NCBI RefSeq assembly: GCF_008124865.1
Contig: NZ_VNHY01000001.1
Location: forward strand, 620,001 to 684,000
Direction: 5' to 3'
Source of the DNA: Fodinibius salinus
GTDB lineage: Bacteria > Bacteroidota > Rhodothermia > Balneolales > Balneolaceae
DNA: 64,000 nucleotides
Of this stretch, positions 18,188-27,416 are shown one piece after another. Position numbers and translations under genes: made by a program. The notes under the pieces are model-generated. The model saw only the letters and a program-made list of their open reading frames with translations. It made no database searches and was not told the DNA's origin. Numbering within the stretch: position 1 is the first letter of the stretch; every line of letters begins with the position of its first letter.

Positions 18188-19633
18188 TTAATCATCCAGT
18201 CGTTCGGTAATCATTTCGCGTACAAGACCAGGGTTAGCTTTACCCTCCGATCGCTGCATCACCTGTCCAATAAAAAAGCCAATCAAACCATCTTTACCAT
18301 CTTTGTAACGCTGCACTTCATCGGGATGTTCTTCAATCACATCATCAATAATAGGTTCGATAAAGCTTTTAGCTGAAACCTGAATCAAGTTCATTTCTTT
18401 AGCCAGTGTTTCAGCCTCTTTATCCTCTTCCAGCATAGCATCAAAAATCTCGGTCATTGCCGAAGAGTTTATCTTATCCTCCTCGCGAAGCTCTACCAAG
18501 CCGGCCAGCCGCTCTTCTGATACGGGAAACTCTTTAATACCAATACTGCGATCGTTTAATACCCGTAGCACTTCTGATAAAATCAGGTTTGCTGCCGCCT
18601 TGGGGCTATCAACATGAGAAATCACCGCTTCATAATAGTCAGCCAAGTATCTATTTTCAGTAAGCGTCTGTGCATCGTCGCTGCTCATGTCAAATTCATC
18701 TATAAACCGCTGCTTGCGAACGTCCGGCATTTCCGGCAGTCCACTCTTGATCTGCTCTAGCATTTCATCAGTTACTACCACAGGTGGTATATCCGGCTCC
18801 GGGAAATAACGATAATCGTGTGCCTCCTCTTTGGTCCGCATAATGCGGGTCTGCATCTTGTTGGCATCCCACAGTAAGGTCTGCTGCTGTACCGTGCCAC
18901 CGGACTCAATCAGGTTAACCTGACGCTCAATTTCATACGAAATAGCACGTTCTACATTACGAAATGAATTCATATTTTTAAGTTCTGTACGCGTACCGAA
19001 CTCTTCTTGCCCCTTCGGACGAACCGAAACATTCGCATCGCAGCGTAGGCTTCCCTCTTCCATATTGCCATCACAAATTTCGAGATACTGCACAATCTGC
19101 TTGATGCGCTTTAAATACTCATATGCCTGCTTTGGCGTACGGATATCAGGTTCTGACACAATCTCAATAAGTGGAACGCCCGCACGATTTAAGTCAATTA
19201 GCGTATGATAAGGATCTTGATCGTGAATTGACTTGCCGGCATCTTCTTCCATATGGATACGTGTGATGCCTATGTCTTTTTCTTCATCATCAACTGTTAT
19301 CGTAATACCGCCATCATGACAAATGGGCGTTTTGTACTGCGAAATTTGGTATCCTTTAGGCAGATCAGGATAGAAATAATTTTTACGAGCAAAAATTGAT
19401 TTACGAGCAATATCACAGTTAGTAGCCAACCCCATCTTAATGATATAACGAACTAGATTTTCGTTTAAAACGGGCAATGTTCCGGGATGGCCTAAACATA
19501 ACGGGCTAACCTGTGTATTCGGCGATCCTCCAAATTCTGTTGATACCGGTGCAAAAGCTTTACTTTCCGTTAACAGTTGAGCATGAACTTCTAGCCCGAT
19601 TACTGCTTCATAATTATCTTCAATGCTGCTCAT
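18188..19633 (-). CDS. gatB: Asp-tRNA(Asn)/Glu-tRNA(Gln) amidotransferase subunit B
   Basis: With GatA and GatC this subunit transamidates misacylated tRNA, letting the cell make Gln-tRNA and Asn-tRNA indirectly. The N-terminal EAVIGLEVHAQL, LCLGHPGTLPVLN, and DLNRAGVPLIEIVSEPD motifs are diagnostic, and the C-terminal YqeY-like helical domain reaches GKANPGLV. At 481 residues it is full length. GatA and GatC are not in this window. A hairpin from a decayed repeat lies just upstream of the start. Confidence 0.95.
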   Translation of the reverse strand: MSSIEDNYEAVIGLEVHAQLLTESKAFAPVSTEFGGSPNTQVSPLCLGHPGTLPVLNENLVRYIIKMGLATNCDIARKSIFARKNYFYPDLPKGYQISQYKTPICHDGGITITVDDEEKDIGITRIHMEEDAGKSIHDQDPYHTLIDLNRAGVPLIEIVSEPDIRTPKQAYEYLKRIKQIVQYLEICDGNMEEGSLRCDANVSVRPKGQEEFGTRTELKNMNSFRNVERAISYEIERQVNLIESGGTVQQQTLLWDANKMQTRIMRTKEEAHDYRYFPEPDIPPVVVTDEMLEQIKSGLPEMPDVRKQRFIDEFDMSSDDAQTLTENRYLADYYEAVISHVDSPKAAANLILSEVLRVLNDRSIGIKEFPVSEERLAGLVELREEDKINSSAMTEIFDAMLEEDKEAETLAKEMNLIQVSAKSFIEPIIDDVIEEHPDEVQRYKDGKDGLIGFFIGQVMQRSEGKANPGLVREMITERLDD

Positions 19634-19677
19634 GTATAATATTCGCTAAAGTTTAGTTTTTAATCATAAATGCAATA

Positions 19678-19701
19678 AGATCCCGAACTGTTTCAGGATC
19701 T
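19678..19701. repeat. Hairpin-forming decayed repeat upstream of gatB
   Basis: AGATCCCGAA and TTCAGGATCT flank a CTGT loop. Read on the minus strand this is a 10-base stem with one G-U pair, 44 bases before the gatB start. The wording resembles the GATCCTGAAACAAGTTCAGGATGACA-type intergenic sequences seen in many bacteria. It could also act in the gatB leader; the sequence alone does not decide. Confidence 0.4.
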
Positions 19702-19853
19702 CATTAAAACCATCAAGGTTATATGATATATTCTTTTCAAAATCCCTATTTAAAATTGCATAATCCTGTAAACCTTTCGTTTGCCAAAGATATTAAAGCT
19801 GCAGGACTTTTATTAACTGAATTTTCGGAGCTACAAAAATAAAATAAATAACA

Positions 19854-20396
19854 TTGACCGACAGAGAACTTCATATAATAGAAGAACAGGCACAGCTTTT
19901 TTGGGCCCTGCTGGTTTTTGTTTGTACCTGTGGCGGCACTTACTTATTGGCAGGCACGTTTATTTTTCGAAGCTGGAATTTCTTTAATCTAGACCAGTTG
20001 GGTGCTATAGTACTTTTTTTAATTAGCTTTTGGGGTATTTACAAAATCACCGAGCCCCGATATCGCTTTACTATTTACGCTAAAAAAGGCACACTGATTA
20101 TAGAAATTATGAAAGGTTCTCTTGATATAGATACTGTTCATATACCTATTGATGAGATTGTAGAACTTAAATTCTCACCCCACCGGCGGCGCAAAGAAAA
20201 TGAGGCAAGCTATGATTACTCAACTTCCTTCCATTTGATGTACCGAACAGTTAATTCTAACAACTTTAAAAAAGTTATTGATGTTGAATCAGGGTCCATC
20301 ACCCTTAAAGTAAAAGATATTGCCAAGCTGATGCGCTATATTCATGAACGTAATCCCGACATAACAGTGCCCGAATCGCAGCAGTATTTTTTGTGA
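19854..20396 (+). CDS. Small membrane protein with two TM helices and a cytoplasmic beta domain
   Basis: Two hydrophobic helices (about 16-37 and 46-65) form a hairpin, followed by a roughly 110-residue soluble region with alternating beta-strand pattern (RFTIYAKKGTLIIEI onward) that resembles a PH-like fold, though I cannot name a family. The start is TTG; the next Met is past the membrane region. It stands alone, rightward, between leftward genes. Function unknown. Confidence 0.6.
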   Translation: MTDRELHIIEEQAQLFWALLVFVCTCGGTYLLAGTFIFRSWNFFNLDQLGAIVLFLISFWGIYKITEPRYRFTIYAKKGTLIIEIMKGSLDIDTVHIPIDEIVELKFSPHRRRKENEASYDYSTSFHLMYRTVNSNNFKKVIDVESGSITLKVKDIAKLMRYIHERNPDITVPESQQYFL

Positions 20397-20520
20397 CCAA
20401 TTAGTGGAATTAAGTAATTGGCTGTTCAAAAGACAACCAGCAGGGTCTAATAAGCACTTTATAAGTAAAGAAAGCCGTTCCAATATTGTCCGGTAACACT
20501 AGCAAACTTCAATTTGGGAA

Positions 20521-21576
20521 CTAACTAAGCCCATACCACGGCTGCGTTATACAATGGATAGCGCCCTGCCCCCATACCAGATCGCTGCATTGAATACCAA
20601 CAACCTCTCTATCGGGGAAATTCCGATCCATTAAACTTATTGCCTGTTGGTCAGCCGGATCGTCATATACCGGCATCAAAACCACTCCATTGGCAATATA
20701 AAAATTAGCATAGCTAGCCGGGACATGCTCCGAGCCGTCCACAGTGGTACCTTTTATACGAGTTTGGGGCAATGGTAACGTCTCAATTTGAAAGGAATTA
20801 CCCTCTTGGTCAGTGCTCTTATATAAAATCTCCAGATTTCTTTGAAGGACATCATAATTCACATCTTCCGGGTCATCAACCGTCATTGCCAAAATAGTAT
20901 CCTTATTCAGAAACCGCGCCAGATCATCAATGTGCCCGTCTGTATCATCCCCTGCCAACCCTTCTTTAAGCCAAATTATTTTTTGAATACCCAGATAATC
21001 TTTCAGTCGCTGTTCGACTTCTTTTCTAGAGAGATCCGGATTTCGATTGGGATTCAATAATACTGATTCGGTTGTTAGCAACATACCGTGTCCATTTGTC
21101 TCAATAGCTCCACCCTCAAGAACCATTTGAGGCTCAAATCGCGGAATATCATAATAATCAGCAATATAAGCAGGAAGATTGTTATCGGCATCAAATGGTG
21201 GATATTTTCCACCCCAGGCATTGTATTCCCAATCCGTTATGGCAATTTCTTGTCTCTCACTGTTATCCTTTAAAACAAAAATCGGTCCACAATCCCGCGC
21301 CCAAACGTCATTAATGGGATATTCATGGATAGTTACCTGTGAAAAATCAATCGAACGATTCTCCATTAAGCTGCGAGCATGCCCTAGTGCCTGTTCTTCA
21401 ATAAAGAGATGAATGCGCTCAAAGCGGTGTAAAATTTCAATAATATTCAGATAAACCTGTTCAACACGTTGCAGACGCTTTCCCGGCCAGGTATTGCGAT
21501 TACTTGGCCAGTGAAGCTGGGTTCCTACATGCGGATGCCACTCCGGAGGCATCTTATATTTTCGATGATCAGTCAT
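20521..21576 (-). CDS. aguA: Agmatine deiminase
   Basis: Hydrolyses agmatine to N-carbamoylputrescine and ammonia, a guanidino-modifying enzyme. The N-terminal GTQLHWPSNRNTWPG, VLEGGAIETNG, GLAGDDTDGHIDDLARF and the C-terminal GQGAIHCITQPW with the nucleophilic cysteine all fit. The ATG at 21576 is preceded by an in-frame TTG; I prefer the ATG. It overlaps the end of aguB by 8 bases, so the two successive pathway steps are co-translated. Citrulline-producing peptidylarginine deiminases are relatives, but the pairing with aguB supports agmatine. Confidence 0.93.
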   Translation of the reverse strand: MTDHRKYKMPPEWHPHVGTQLHWPSNRNTWPGKRLQRVEQVYLNIIEILHRFERIHLFIEEQALGHARSLMENRSIDFSQVTIHEYPINDVWARDCGPIFVLKDNSERQEIAITDWEYNAWGGKYPPFDADNNLPAYIADYYDIPRFEPQMVLEGGAIETNGHGMLLTTESVLLNPNRNPDLSRKEVEQRLKDYLGIQKIIWLKEGLAGDDTDGHIDDLARFLNKDTILAMTVDDPEDVNYDVLQRNLEILYKSTDQEGNSFQIETLPLPQTRIKGTTVDGSEHVPASYANFYIANGVVLMPVYDDPADQQAISLMDRNFPDREVVGIQCSDLVWGQGAIHCITQPWYGLS

Positions 21577-22435
21577 CAAAACGTTTCAAGATTGGCTTAT
21601 AGGTATCGATGCGTCGATCTCGGAAGAAGGGCCAAATTTGCCGCTGCTCCTCAATCTTGCCTAAATCAATGTCTGTAATAAGAATTTCTTCTTTGGTTCC
21701 CGCCTCCGCCTGTATTTGGCCAAAGGGTGCCGACACAAAGGAATGTCCCCAAAAACTAATATCACCTTCCTGCCCTACCCGGTTGATACTAGCCACATAA
21801 CAACCGTTGGCAATAGCATGACTTTGCTGCATAGTCTGCCAGGCATTTAAAAACTCCTGTTCTTTTTTTCGGTTTTCATCCGGCAATGTACCAATAGCTG
21901 TGGGATAGACCAGTAGCTCCGCGCCTTTTAGTGCTGTAATACGAGCGGCCTCCGGATACCATTGGTCCCAGCAAATAAGTGGGCCAATCTTGGCATATCG
22001 CGTATCAAATACCCGGTAGGCATCATCACCGGGCGTAAAATAATATTTTTCATAAAAACCCGGATCATCGGGAATATGTTTTTTGCGATAGGTCCCCTTC
22101 AGCGTGCCGTCTGCATCGATAACCACTAATGAATTGTGATATATGCCCGGGGCTCGCTTTTCAAAAAAGGGCGCAAGAATGACAATCTCCAGTTCTTTTG
22201 ATAACGCACAAAGTTGTTTAGTCATTGACCCAGGAATGGGTTGGGCCCAACCAAAATACTGCTCATCAATTTCTTGGCAAAAATAAGTCGTATTGAACAA
22301 CTCCTGCAACAGGATAATCTGTGTTCCTTGTTGAGCAGCTTTTCTTATTTTATCAGCTGCTTTAGAAATATTTGCTTCTTTATTTTCTGAACAGCTGTGC
22401 TGTATTAATCCAAGCTTAACCTTGTTTGCCGGCAT
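21569..22435 (-). CDS. aguB: N-carbamoylputrescine amidohydrolase
   Basis: A nitrilase-superfamily (carbon-nitrogen hydrolase) enzyme that releases putrescine from N-carbamoylputrescine. The Glu-Lys-Cys triad is visible: Glu45 in LLQELFN, Lys119 in YRKKHIPDD, and Cys155 in LICWDQWYPEAAR. At 288 residues it is normal. Upstream of and overlapping aguA, it completes agmatine-to-putrescine conversion. Arginine decarboxylase, which would supply agmatine, is not in this window. Confidence 0.93.
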   Translation of the reverse strand: MPANKVKLGLIQHSCSENKEANISKAADKIRKAAQQGTQIILLQELFNTTYFCQEIDEQYFGWAQPIPGSMTKQLCALSKELEIVILAPFFEKRAPGIYHNSLVVIDADGTLKGTYRKKHIPDDPGFYEKYYFTPGDDAYRVFDTRYAKIGPLICWDQWYPEAARITALKGAELLVYPTAIGTLPDENRKKEQEFLNAWQTMQQSHAIANGCYVASINRVGQEGDISFWGHSFVSAPFGQIQAEAGTKEEILITDIDLGKIEEQRQIWPFFRDRRIDTYKPILKRFDD

Positions 22436-22640
22436 AATCTACTGTATCCATTTACTCTATTCTGGTATTGATTTCCAAAAATACAGAATTAACGGGGCAA
22501 ATCATTTTAGAAGTAGAAAAAGGTAATCCAATTTTAAGATCCCCAGAAGGCATCGAAGAATCCAAAGAGTAAATAAATGAGCTATAACAGAGTTGCATTC
22601 CTGACTTATTCAATCCGATAGTGTTTTTTGATAAAAAAAA

Positions 22641-22663
22641 CCTGCCGGTTATTCGCCGGCAGG
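22641..22663 (-). terminator. Intrinsic terminator of the propeller lipoprotein gene
   Basis: CCTGCCGG and CCGGCAGG form a perfect 8-base GC-rich stem with a 7-base loop. On the minus strand it is followed by a run of eight T residues. It is about 40 bases past the stop of the leftward lipoprotein gene. Confidence 0.9.
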
Positions 22664-22703
22664 CATCACCATAATTATGCTATGGTTTTCTCTCTATTTA
22701 CAT

Positions 22704-23849
22704 TTATTGTACTGGGCTCCAAAAAGGTACCTTATCATTTGAAGAAGAGCTGTTAGTAATGTTTGTAGGCTGCCCACCGCCATCTGAATCGATAACATAG
22801 ATTTCATAACCACCCTGTGACATATTTCTTTCATACACAATTTTCGAGTCATCCGGTGACCATGAAGGGTTAAAAAGGTTGCGGGATCCATCATATACCA
22901 GTTGTTCATCCGAACCGTCAGCATTTATGGTATAAATATCTTCACCACGACTAAAAACTAACTTTTGTCCGTCATGCGACCATTGTGCCCCCCCAACATT
23001 TGAACTCTGAGATGTTAATTGTCTAAGACCTGTTCCGTCGGTATTCATTGTGTAGAGATTAAAACTACTACCTGGCCTACTCCGAAAAACAACTTTATCA
23101 CTATTTGGTGACCAGTCTGGAGAATCATCTCCATAGGTATTATCAGTAAGTTGATTAATATTTGATCCATCTGCATCGGTGATATAAAGTTCATAGTCAC
23201 CATCTCGGTCACTACTGAAAGCAATTTGTGACTCGTCGGGTGACCAGCTACCCAAACCTATATTAACATCCGAAATTAGCTTTTGCTGTTCACTGCCATC
23301 AGCATTCATTCTGAATAAGCCATCTTGTGAGAAATCGGTATATAGTATTTGGGTTCCGTCTGAGGAGATATCTCCAATGTAATGGTTGCCCACATTCGTT
23401 AACTGCCTTACATCACTACCATCTTCATTCATCACAAAAATATATGGGTAGGAATCTCGATCACTTAGAAAAACGATTTCATTCCTTAGTTGTGCCTCGC
23501 ATTCAAGATCAAAAGTAGTAGAAGTGGTATCTCCGGCCGTCACCGACACATTCTTCGGATTATCACCGGTTATGGTGCAATTGCTAGTTAAGCCGGATAA
23601 TTCTACATCAACACTTCCTTCAGAAAGATCAGTAAGAATGGTGGTATCATTAGGGTCAATACTGGAACTTGCATTTGCAGCAGCCACCGTAAAACCGTCG
23701 CCGTCTATATCATCACCGGTGGTACTAGTGGTTACTTCCACAGCACCGGTAGTGAGTTCCGGCGGAGGTTCGGATCCAGTACTGTCACCGCCACCGCAGG
23801 AAACTAACAAAAAGCTTAAAACAAGAGATAGTAACGTTGATTTATACAT
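22704..23849 (-). CDS. TolB-like (PD40) beta-propeller lipoprotein
   Basis: The lipobox LLVSCGGG (Cys18) marks an envelope lipoprotein. Residues about 30-120 form a beta-rich region with an SVTAGDTTST-type segment. From about 125 there are at least five repeats of the PD40/TolB kind, each with a pattern like SPDESQIAFSSDRDGDYELYITDADGSNINQLT (written here only by its ends SPDES and NQLT). It lacks the TolB N-terminal domain and is not next to tol-pal genes, so it is a TolB-like propeller rather than TolB. It stands alone with its own terminator. Confidence 0.8.
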   Translation of the reverse strand: MYKSTLLSLVLSFLLVSCGGGDSTGSEPPPELTTGAVEVTTSTTGDDIDGDGFTVAAANASSSIDPNDTTILTDLSEGSVDVELSGLTSNCTITGDNPKNVSVTAGDTTSTTFDLECEAQLRNEIVFLSDRDSYPYIFVMNEDGSDVRQLTNVGNHYIGDISSDGTQILYTDFSQDGLFRMNADGSEQQKLISDVNIGLGSWSPDESQIAFSSDRDGDYELYITDADGSNINQLTDNTYGDDSPDWSPNSDKVVFRSRPGSSFNLYTMNTDGTGLRQLTSQSSNVGGAQWSHDGQKLVFSRGEDIYTINADGSDEQLVYDGSRNLFNPSWSPDDSKIVYERNMSQGGYEIYVIDSDGGGQPTNITNSSSSNDKVPFWSPVQ

Positions 23850-24115
23850 AATAAGGGAAGTTTATTAAAGGTTGTCTGACACTAGACTACACAAGTCAAA
23901 AGAAAATTAATTCAGGAAAAGCCCGTATCGGAATTCACTCCGGTACGGACAGGTCATCTTTAATAGTGTTTTTTCTCGCTATTTATTGAATTCAAGACGT
24001 CAATTGATTATATATTTGATGATTGTTTATAATTAGAAAATTTTAGGGTCTTCTTTACTAGTAAATACGCAATCACATATTAAATCAGGTCATTTTTTAT
24101 ATATTTTTTTGACGC

Positions 24116-24691
24116 ATGGATAAACAAGGAGTAACAAAGCTATTAGTACGTCTTAAGGAGGGCGAACAGGAGGTTTATGACCAACTATATCCGCTGATTT
24201 ATGAAGAATTGCGGGATATTGCCTATGCACATATGAGCCGGCAGTCAGCAGATCATACCCTTTCGAAAACAGAGTTGGTACATGAAACCTACTTGAAACT
24301 AATTAATCAGTCACAAATAGACTTTACTGATAAAAGCCATTTTTTAGCAATTGCATCTCGCTGCATGCGGCAAATTCTTGTGGATTATGCTCGCAAAAAA
24401 CACGCAAAAAAACGTGGCGGTAAAAAACAAGATATTACCTACATTGATGAAATTTTTGAAAAACAGGATAAAAAAGCACAAGAGCTTATTAATATAGATA
24501 ATGCGCTAGACCAGCTGGAAGAGCTCAATGAGCGGCTAAGTAAAGTAGTTGAAATGCGGTTTTTTGGAGAAATGACGATCGAACAAACAGCTAAAGCCCT
24601 GGATATATCAGAGAGTACCGTAAAACGAGACTGGATGAAGGCCCGCGGATGGCTTTATAAAAAACTGAAAGAGCGATTTGATATACAATAA
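24116..24691 (+). CDS. ECF sigma factor of the kinase-associated type
   Basis: A 191-residue sigma-70 family protein with sigma2 (about 10-90) and sigma4 (about 130-185) but no anti-sigma neighbour. RCMRQILVDYARKKHAKKRGG and the sigma4 helix-turn-helix EQTAKALDISESTVKRDW are typical of the ECF type common in Planctomycetes and Rhodothermota. Where many ECFs have acidic residues before the core-binding helix, this one has LSKTELVHETYLKL with Thr52. In the ECF43-like group such factors sit beside Ser/Thr kinases and can be activated by phosphorylation. Two kinase genes follow, the first 98 bases away. A small hairpin (24693-24711) follows the stop. Confidence 0.85.
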   Translation: MDKQGVTKLLVRLKEGEQEVYDQLYPLIYEELRDIAYAHMSRQSADHTLSKTELVHETYLKLINQSQIDFTDKSHFLAIASRCMRQILVDYARKKHAKKRGGKKQDITYIDEIFEKQDKKAQELINIDNALDQLEELNERLSKVVEMRFFGEMTIEQTAKALDISESTVKRDWMKARGWLYKKLKERFDIQ

Positions 24692-24789
24692 AATGAGCTA
24701 TTTCTGCTCATAAATACGTATATAAGATCTAGATATTTATTCTGGGCTATAGTATTAATTATTTCCCTATCGAATAACTACCGTATATT

Positions 24790-27390
24790 ATGAGCGATAT
24801 AAATTGGCATAAAGTAGAAACGATTGTTGATCAAGCTCTGGAACTACCTGAAGATAAACGGAAAACATTTGTTCAACAAAAATGTAAGGGAAATCCTAAA
24901 CTTAAGGGAGAGGTTACACAACTCTTGGAGTCTATTTTTGATTCGGAGGGATGGCTCGACAATCCAGCAAAGTATAAAAATGAGTTCTATAGTGAAGTAG
25001 CTGATAATATCGAATCCCTGTCTCCTGATCGTTCTTTAATCGGTCAAAAAGTAGGTGGCTTTACTATTACAAAAGAGCTGGGTACCGGTGGAATGGGATC
25101 AGTATACCTGGCCCAACGTACTGAAGAAGAGTATGATCACCAAGTGGCAATCAAGATTATTCGGGATAGCCGGGCAACCCCCTCAAATCTACAACGATTT
25201 AAAAGAGAGCAAAAAATTCTGGCTGAACTGAATCATCCCGGAATTGCCCGATTTTTTGATGGTGGTATTACTGAAAATGGTACTCCCTATATTATTATGG
25301 AATATGTGGAAGGAGTGCCTGTAGATGAATATTGTAAGCAAAATAATTGTACCATTGGGCAAAAAATTAATCTTTTTAAACAGGTGCTTCAGGCCGTACG
25401 CCATGCACATGAGAACTTAGTTATTCACCGAGATTTGAAGCCCGGTAACATTTTAGTGGATAATAATGGAACCGTAAAAATACTGGATTTTGGTATTTCT
25501 AAGCTTCTCGAAGATGATGAGGATCTCCAGCTCACCCAAACCGGCAACCGTATGCTAACTCCCCGCTACGCGGCCCCCGAACAAATTAAAGAAACTAATA
25601 TTACCACAGCTACGGATCTCTATACACTGGGAGTTATTTTATATGAATTACTGACTAACTCAACACCATTTGATTTAGAGAATACATCCTTACATAAGAT
25701 TGAAAAACAAATCCTGCACAAAGAACCGGTTTCCCCTAGCCGTACGGTCAATGACAAGGGAATCCAAAAGAAGCTACGCGGCGATCTGGATGCTATTATA
25801 CTCAAAGCTATACGAAAAGAGCCGGGCCAACGATATCGTGTAGCCAATGAATTTTTAGAGGATCTGGACCGTTACCAAACGGGCGTGCCCGTCTCTGCCC
25901 GGGAGGGTTCCTTCCGTTACCGCACCTACAAGTTTATTAACCGACATAAGAAAGGGATCGTTACTGCAGCCGGTGTATTAGTTTTTATCATAGGGTTGAG
26001 TGGATTTTATGGCTGGCGAATTACGCAAGAGCGCGACCAAGCGCAGTTTGAAGCAAAACGGGCTGAAGAGATTACCAACTTCTTAGTTTCCACACTGGAG
26101 TTAAATAATCCTAGCGAAAATTCAGGTGATGACATCACTATTAATGATGCATTAAATCGTGGTATTGACTATCTGCAGAAGCAAGATATGTCAGCCTTAA
26201 ACCGTGCAACGATCCTTGGGACTATTGGATCTATTCAAATTAAAAATGGTGATATTGATCAAGCGGAAAAGAGTTTAGAAAAAGCAATAACGTTTGTAAC
26301 TGATTCACTTGAAAAACAAACTCCTAAAACATTATTGATCGGTAGCATTTATGCTGAATGGAACAAGTTGGTAGGAAATATGGAAAAGGCTGAGCAATAT
26401 TTCCAGTTAAGCGATTCGCTGTATCAAAAAAACAATCTTCAAAATTCACCTAGTTTTTTGGAGCATCAGCTGAATTACAGTGATTTCTTGTTGGAAGTTG
26501 GCAAATATCAAAAAGCACTTACTATATTATCTGGATTAGATAATATTTTCGAGAAATTTGAACAGGATGATGAATCGACCGTTGACTTCTTGGCGGACAT
26601 GTATAACAACCGAGGTCGGGCGTACAAGAATTTAGGTAAAAATCAAAAAGCACTGCGAAATCTGGAGCAAGCTCTGGAAATCAAACGGCAAATTTATGAT
26701 GAAGACAATCCTAAAATTGCCAAGCTTTATCACAATACAGGGGTTGTGTACGCTACCATAGCAGACTATCCCAAAGCAATGGAAATGGCTAAAAAAGCGT
26801 ATGAGATACGGCTAAATGTTTTTAACCCAACCCATCGGCTTGTAGGGTCTACGTTACAATTGTTGGGGAATATTGCAATAGGACTTGGCAATTATGATCA
26901 GGCCTATAACTATATTAAAGAATCAGTTACTATCACCAAAAAGCAACACGGTCCTAATCATTTTAGGTATGCCCTGGCCCTGCGTGAATATGCAAAAGTA
27001 TTTAGTCAAACCGGAAAGTTTGATTCTGCTCTGCAGCAAATCCAAAAAGCTGAAGAAATTATAAAAGACAACTATAGTTCCGGGCATCCTTACTATGGTT
27101 TTGTAATGAATACCTACGGTGATATCTATTATAAGACTGGAAATTATGATAAAGCCATGACTTACGGTGACAAAACCATCGCTGTTTTTTCAGCTAGTCT
27201 TGGTCCCTCACATCCCAATTTAGGGCGCGCATATGCTAACCAGGGCAAATATGCTCTTCACGTTCAACAATTGGAACTTGCAGATTCGCTCTTAACAAAA
27301 TCGGTATCCATACTAGAGCAGCATTTTGATAATAGCAATCCTTATCTAAAAGAAGCAGACTCTTTGTTAAAAATATCCCAAAAAAGATAA
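24790..27390 (+). CDS. Transmembrane Ser/Thr protein kinase with extracytoplasmic TPR sensor (copy 1)
   Basis: A Hanks-type kinase. A helical N-terminal region (about 1-80) precedes the catalytic domain (about 88-360): glycine loop GTGGMG (98-103), Lys122, HRDLKPGN (213-220), DFG (233-235) and the APE motif at 262-264. A single membrane helix (about 387-407) leads to a long C-terminal half of TPR repeats, for example ADMYNNRGRAYKNLGKNQKA and IAKLYHNTGVVYA. All catalytic residues are kept, so it should be active. Downstream gene copy 2 begins 26 bases on. The putative phosphorylation target is the adjacent ECF factor. Confidence 0.9.
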   Translation: MSDINWHKVETIVDQALELPEDKRKTFVQQKCKGNPKLKGEVTQLLESIFDSEGWLDNPAKYKNEFYSEVADNIESLSPDRSLIGQKVGGFTITKELGTGGMGSVYLAQRTEEEYDHQVAIKIIRDSRATPSNLQRFKREQKILAELNHPGIARFFDGGITENGTPYIIMEYVEGVPVDEYCKQNNCTIGQKINLFKQVLQAVRHAHENLVIHRDLKPGNILVDNNGTVKILDFGISKLLEDDEDLQLTQTGNRMLTPRYAAPEQIKETNITTATDLYTLGVILYELLTNSTPFDLENTSLHKIEKQILHKEPVSPSRTVNDKGIQKKLRGDLDAIILKAIRKEPGQRYRVANEFLEDLDRYQTGVPVSAREGSFRYRTYKFINRHKKGIVTAAGVLVFIIGLSGFYGWRITQERDQAQFEAKRAEEITNFLVSTLELNNPSENSGDDITINDALNRGIDYLQKQDMSALNRATILGTIGSIQIKNGDIDQAEKSLEKAITFVTDSLEKQTPKTLLIGSIYAEWNKLVGNMEKAEQYFQLSDSLYQKNNLQNSPSFLEHQLNYSDFLLEVGKYQKALTILSGLDNIFEKFEQDDESTVDFLADMYNNRGRAYKNLGKNQKALRNLEQALEIKRQIYDEDNPKIAKLYHNTGVVYATIADYPKAMEMAKKAYEIRLNVFNPTHRLVGSTLQLLGNIAIGLGNYDQAYNYIKESVTITKKQHGPNHFRYALALREYAKVFSQTGKFDSALQQIQKAEEIIKDNYSSGHPYYGFVMNTYGDIYYKTGNYDKAMTYGDKTIAVFSASLGPSHPNLGRAYANQGKYALHVQQLELADSLLTKSVSILEQHFDNSNPYLKEADSLLKISQKR

Positions 27391-27416
27391 ATTGGGGTTG
27401 ATATGACCTCCTGATT

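Noticed and set aside
22704-23849. Calling the propeller lipoprotein TolB
   Set aside because: It has a lipobox and lacks the TolB N-terminal domain and tol-pal neighbours.
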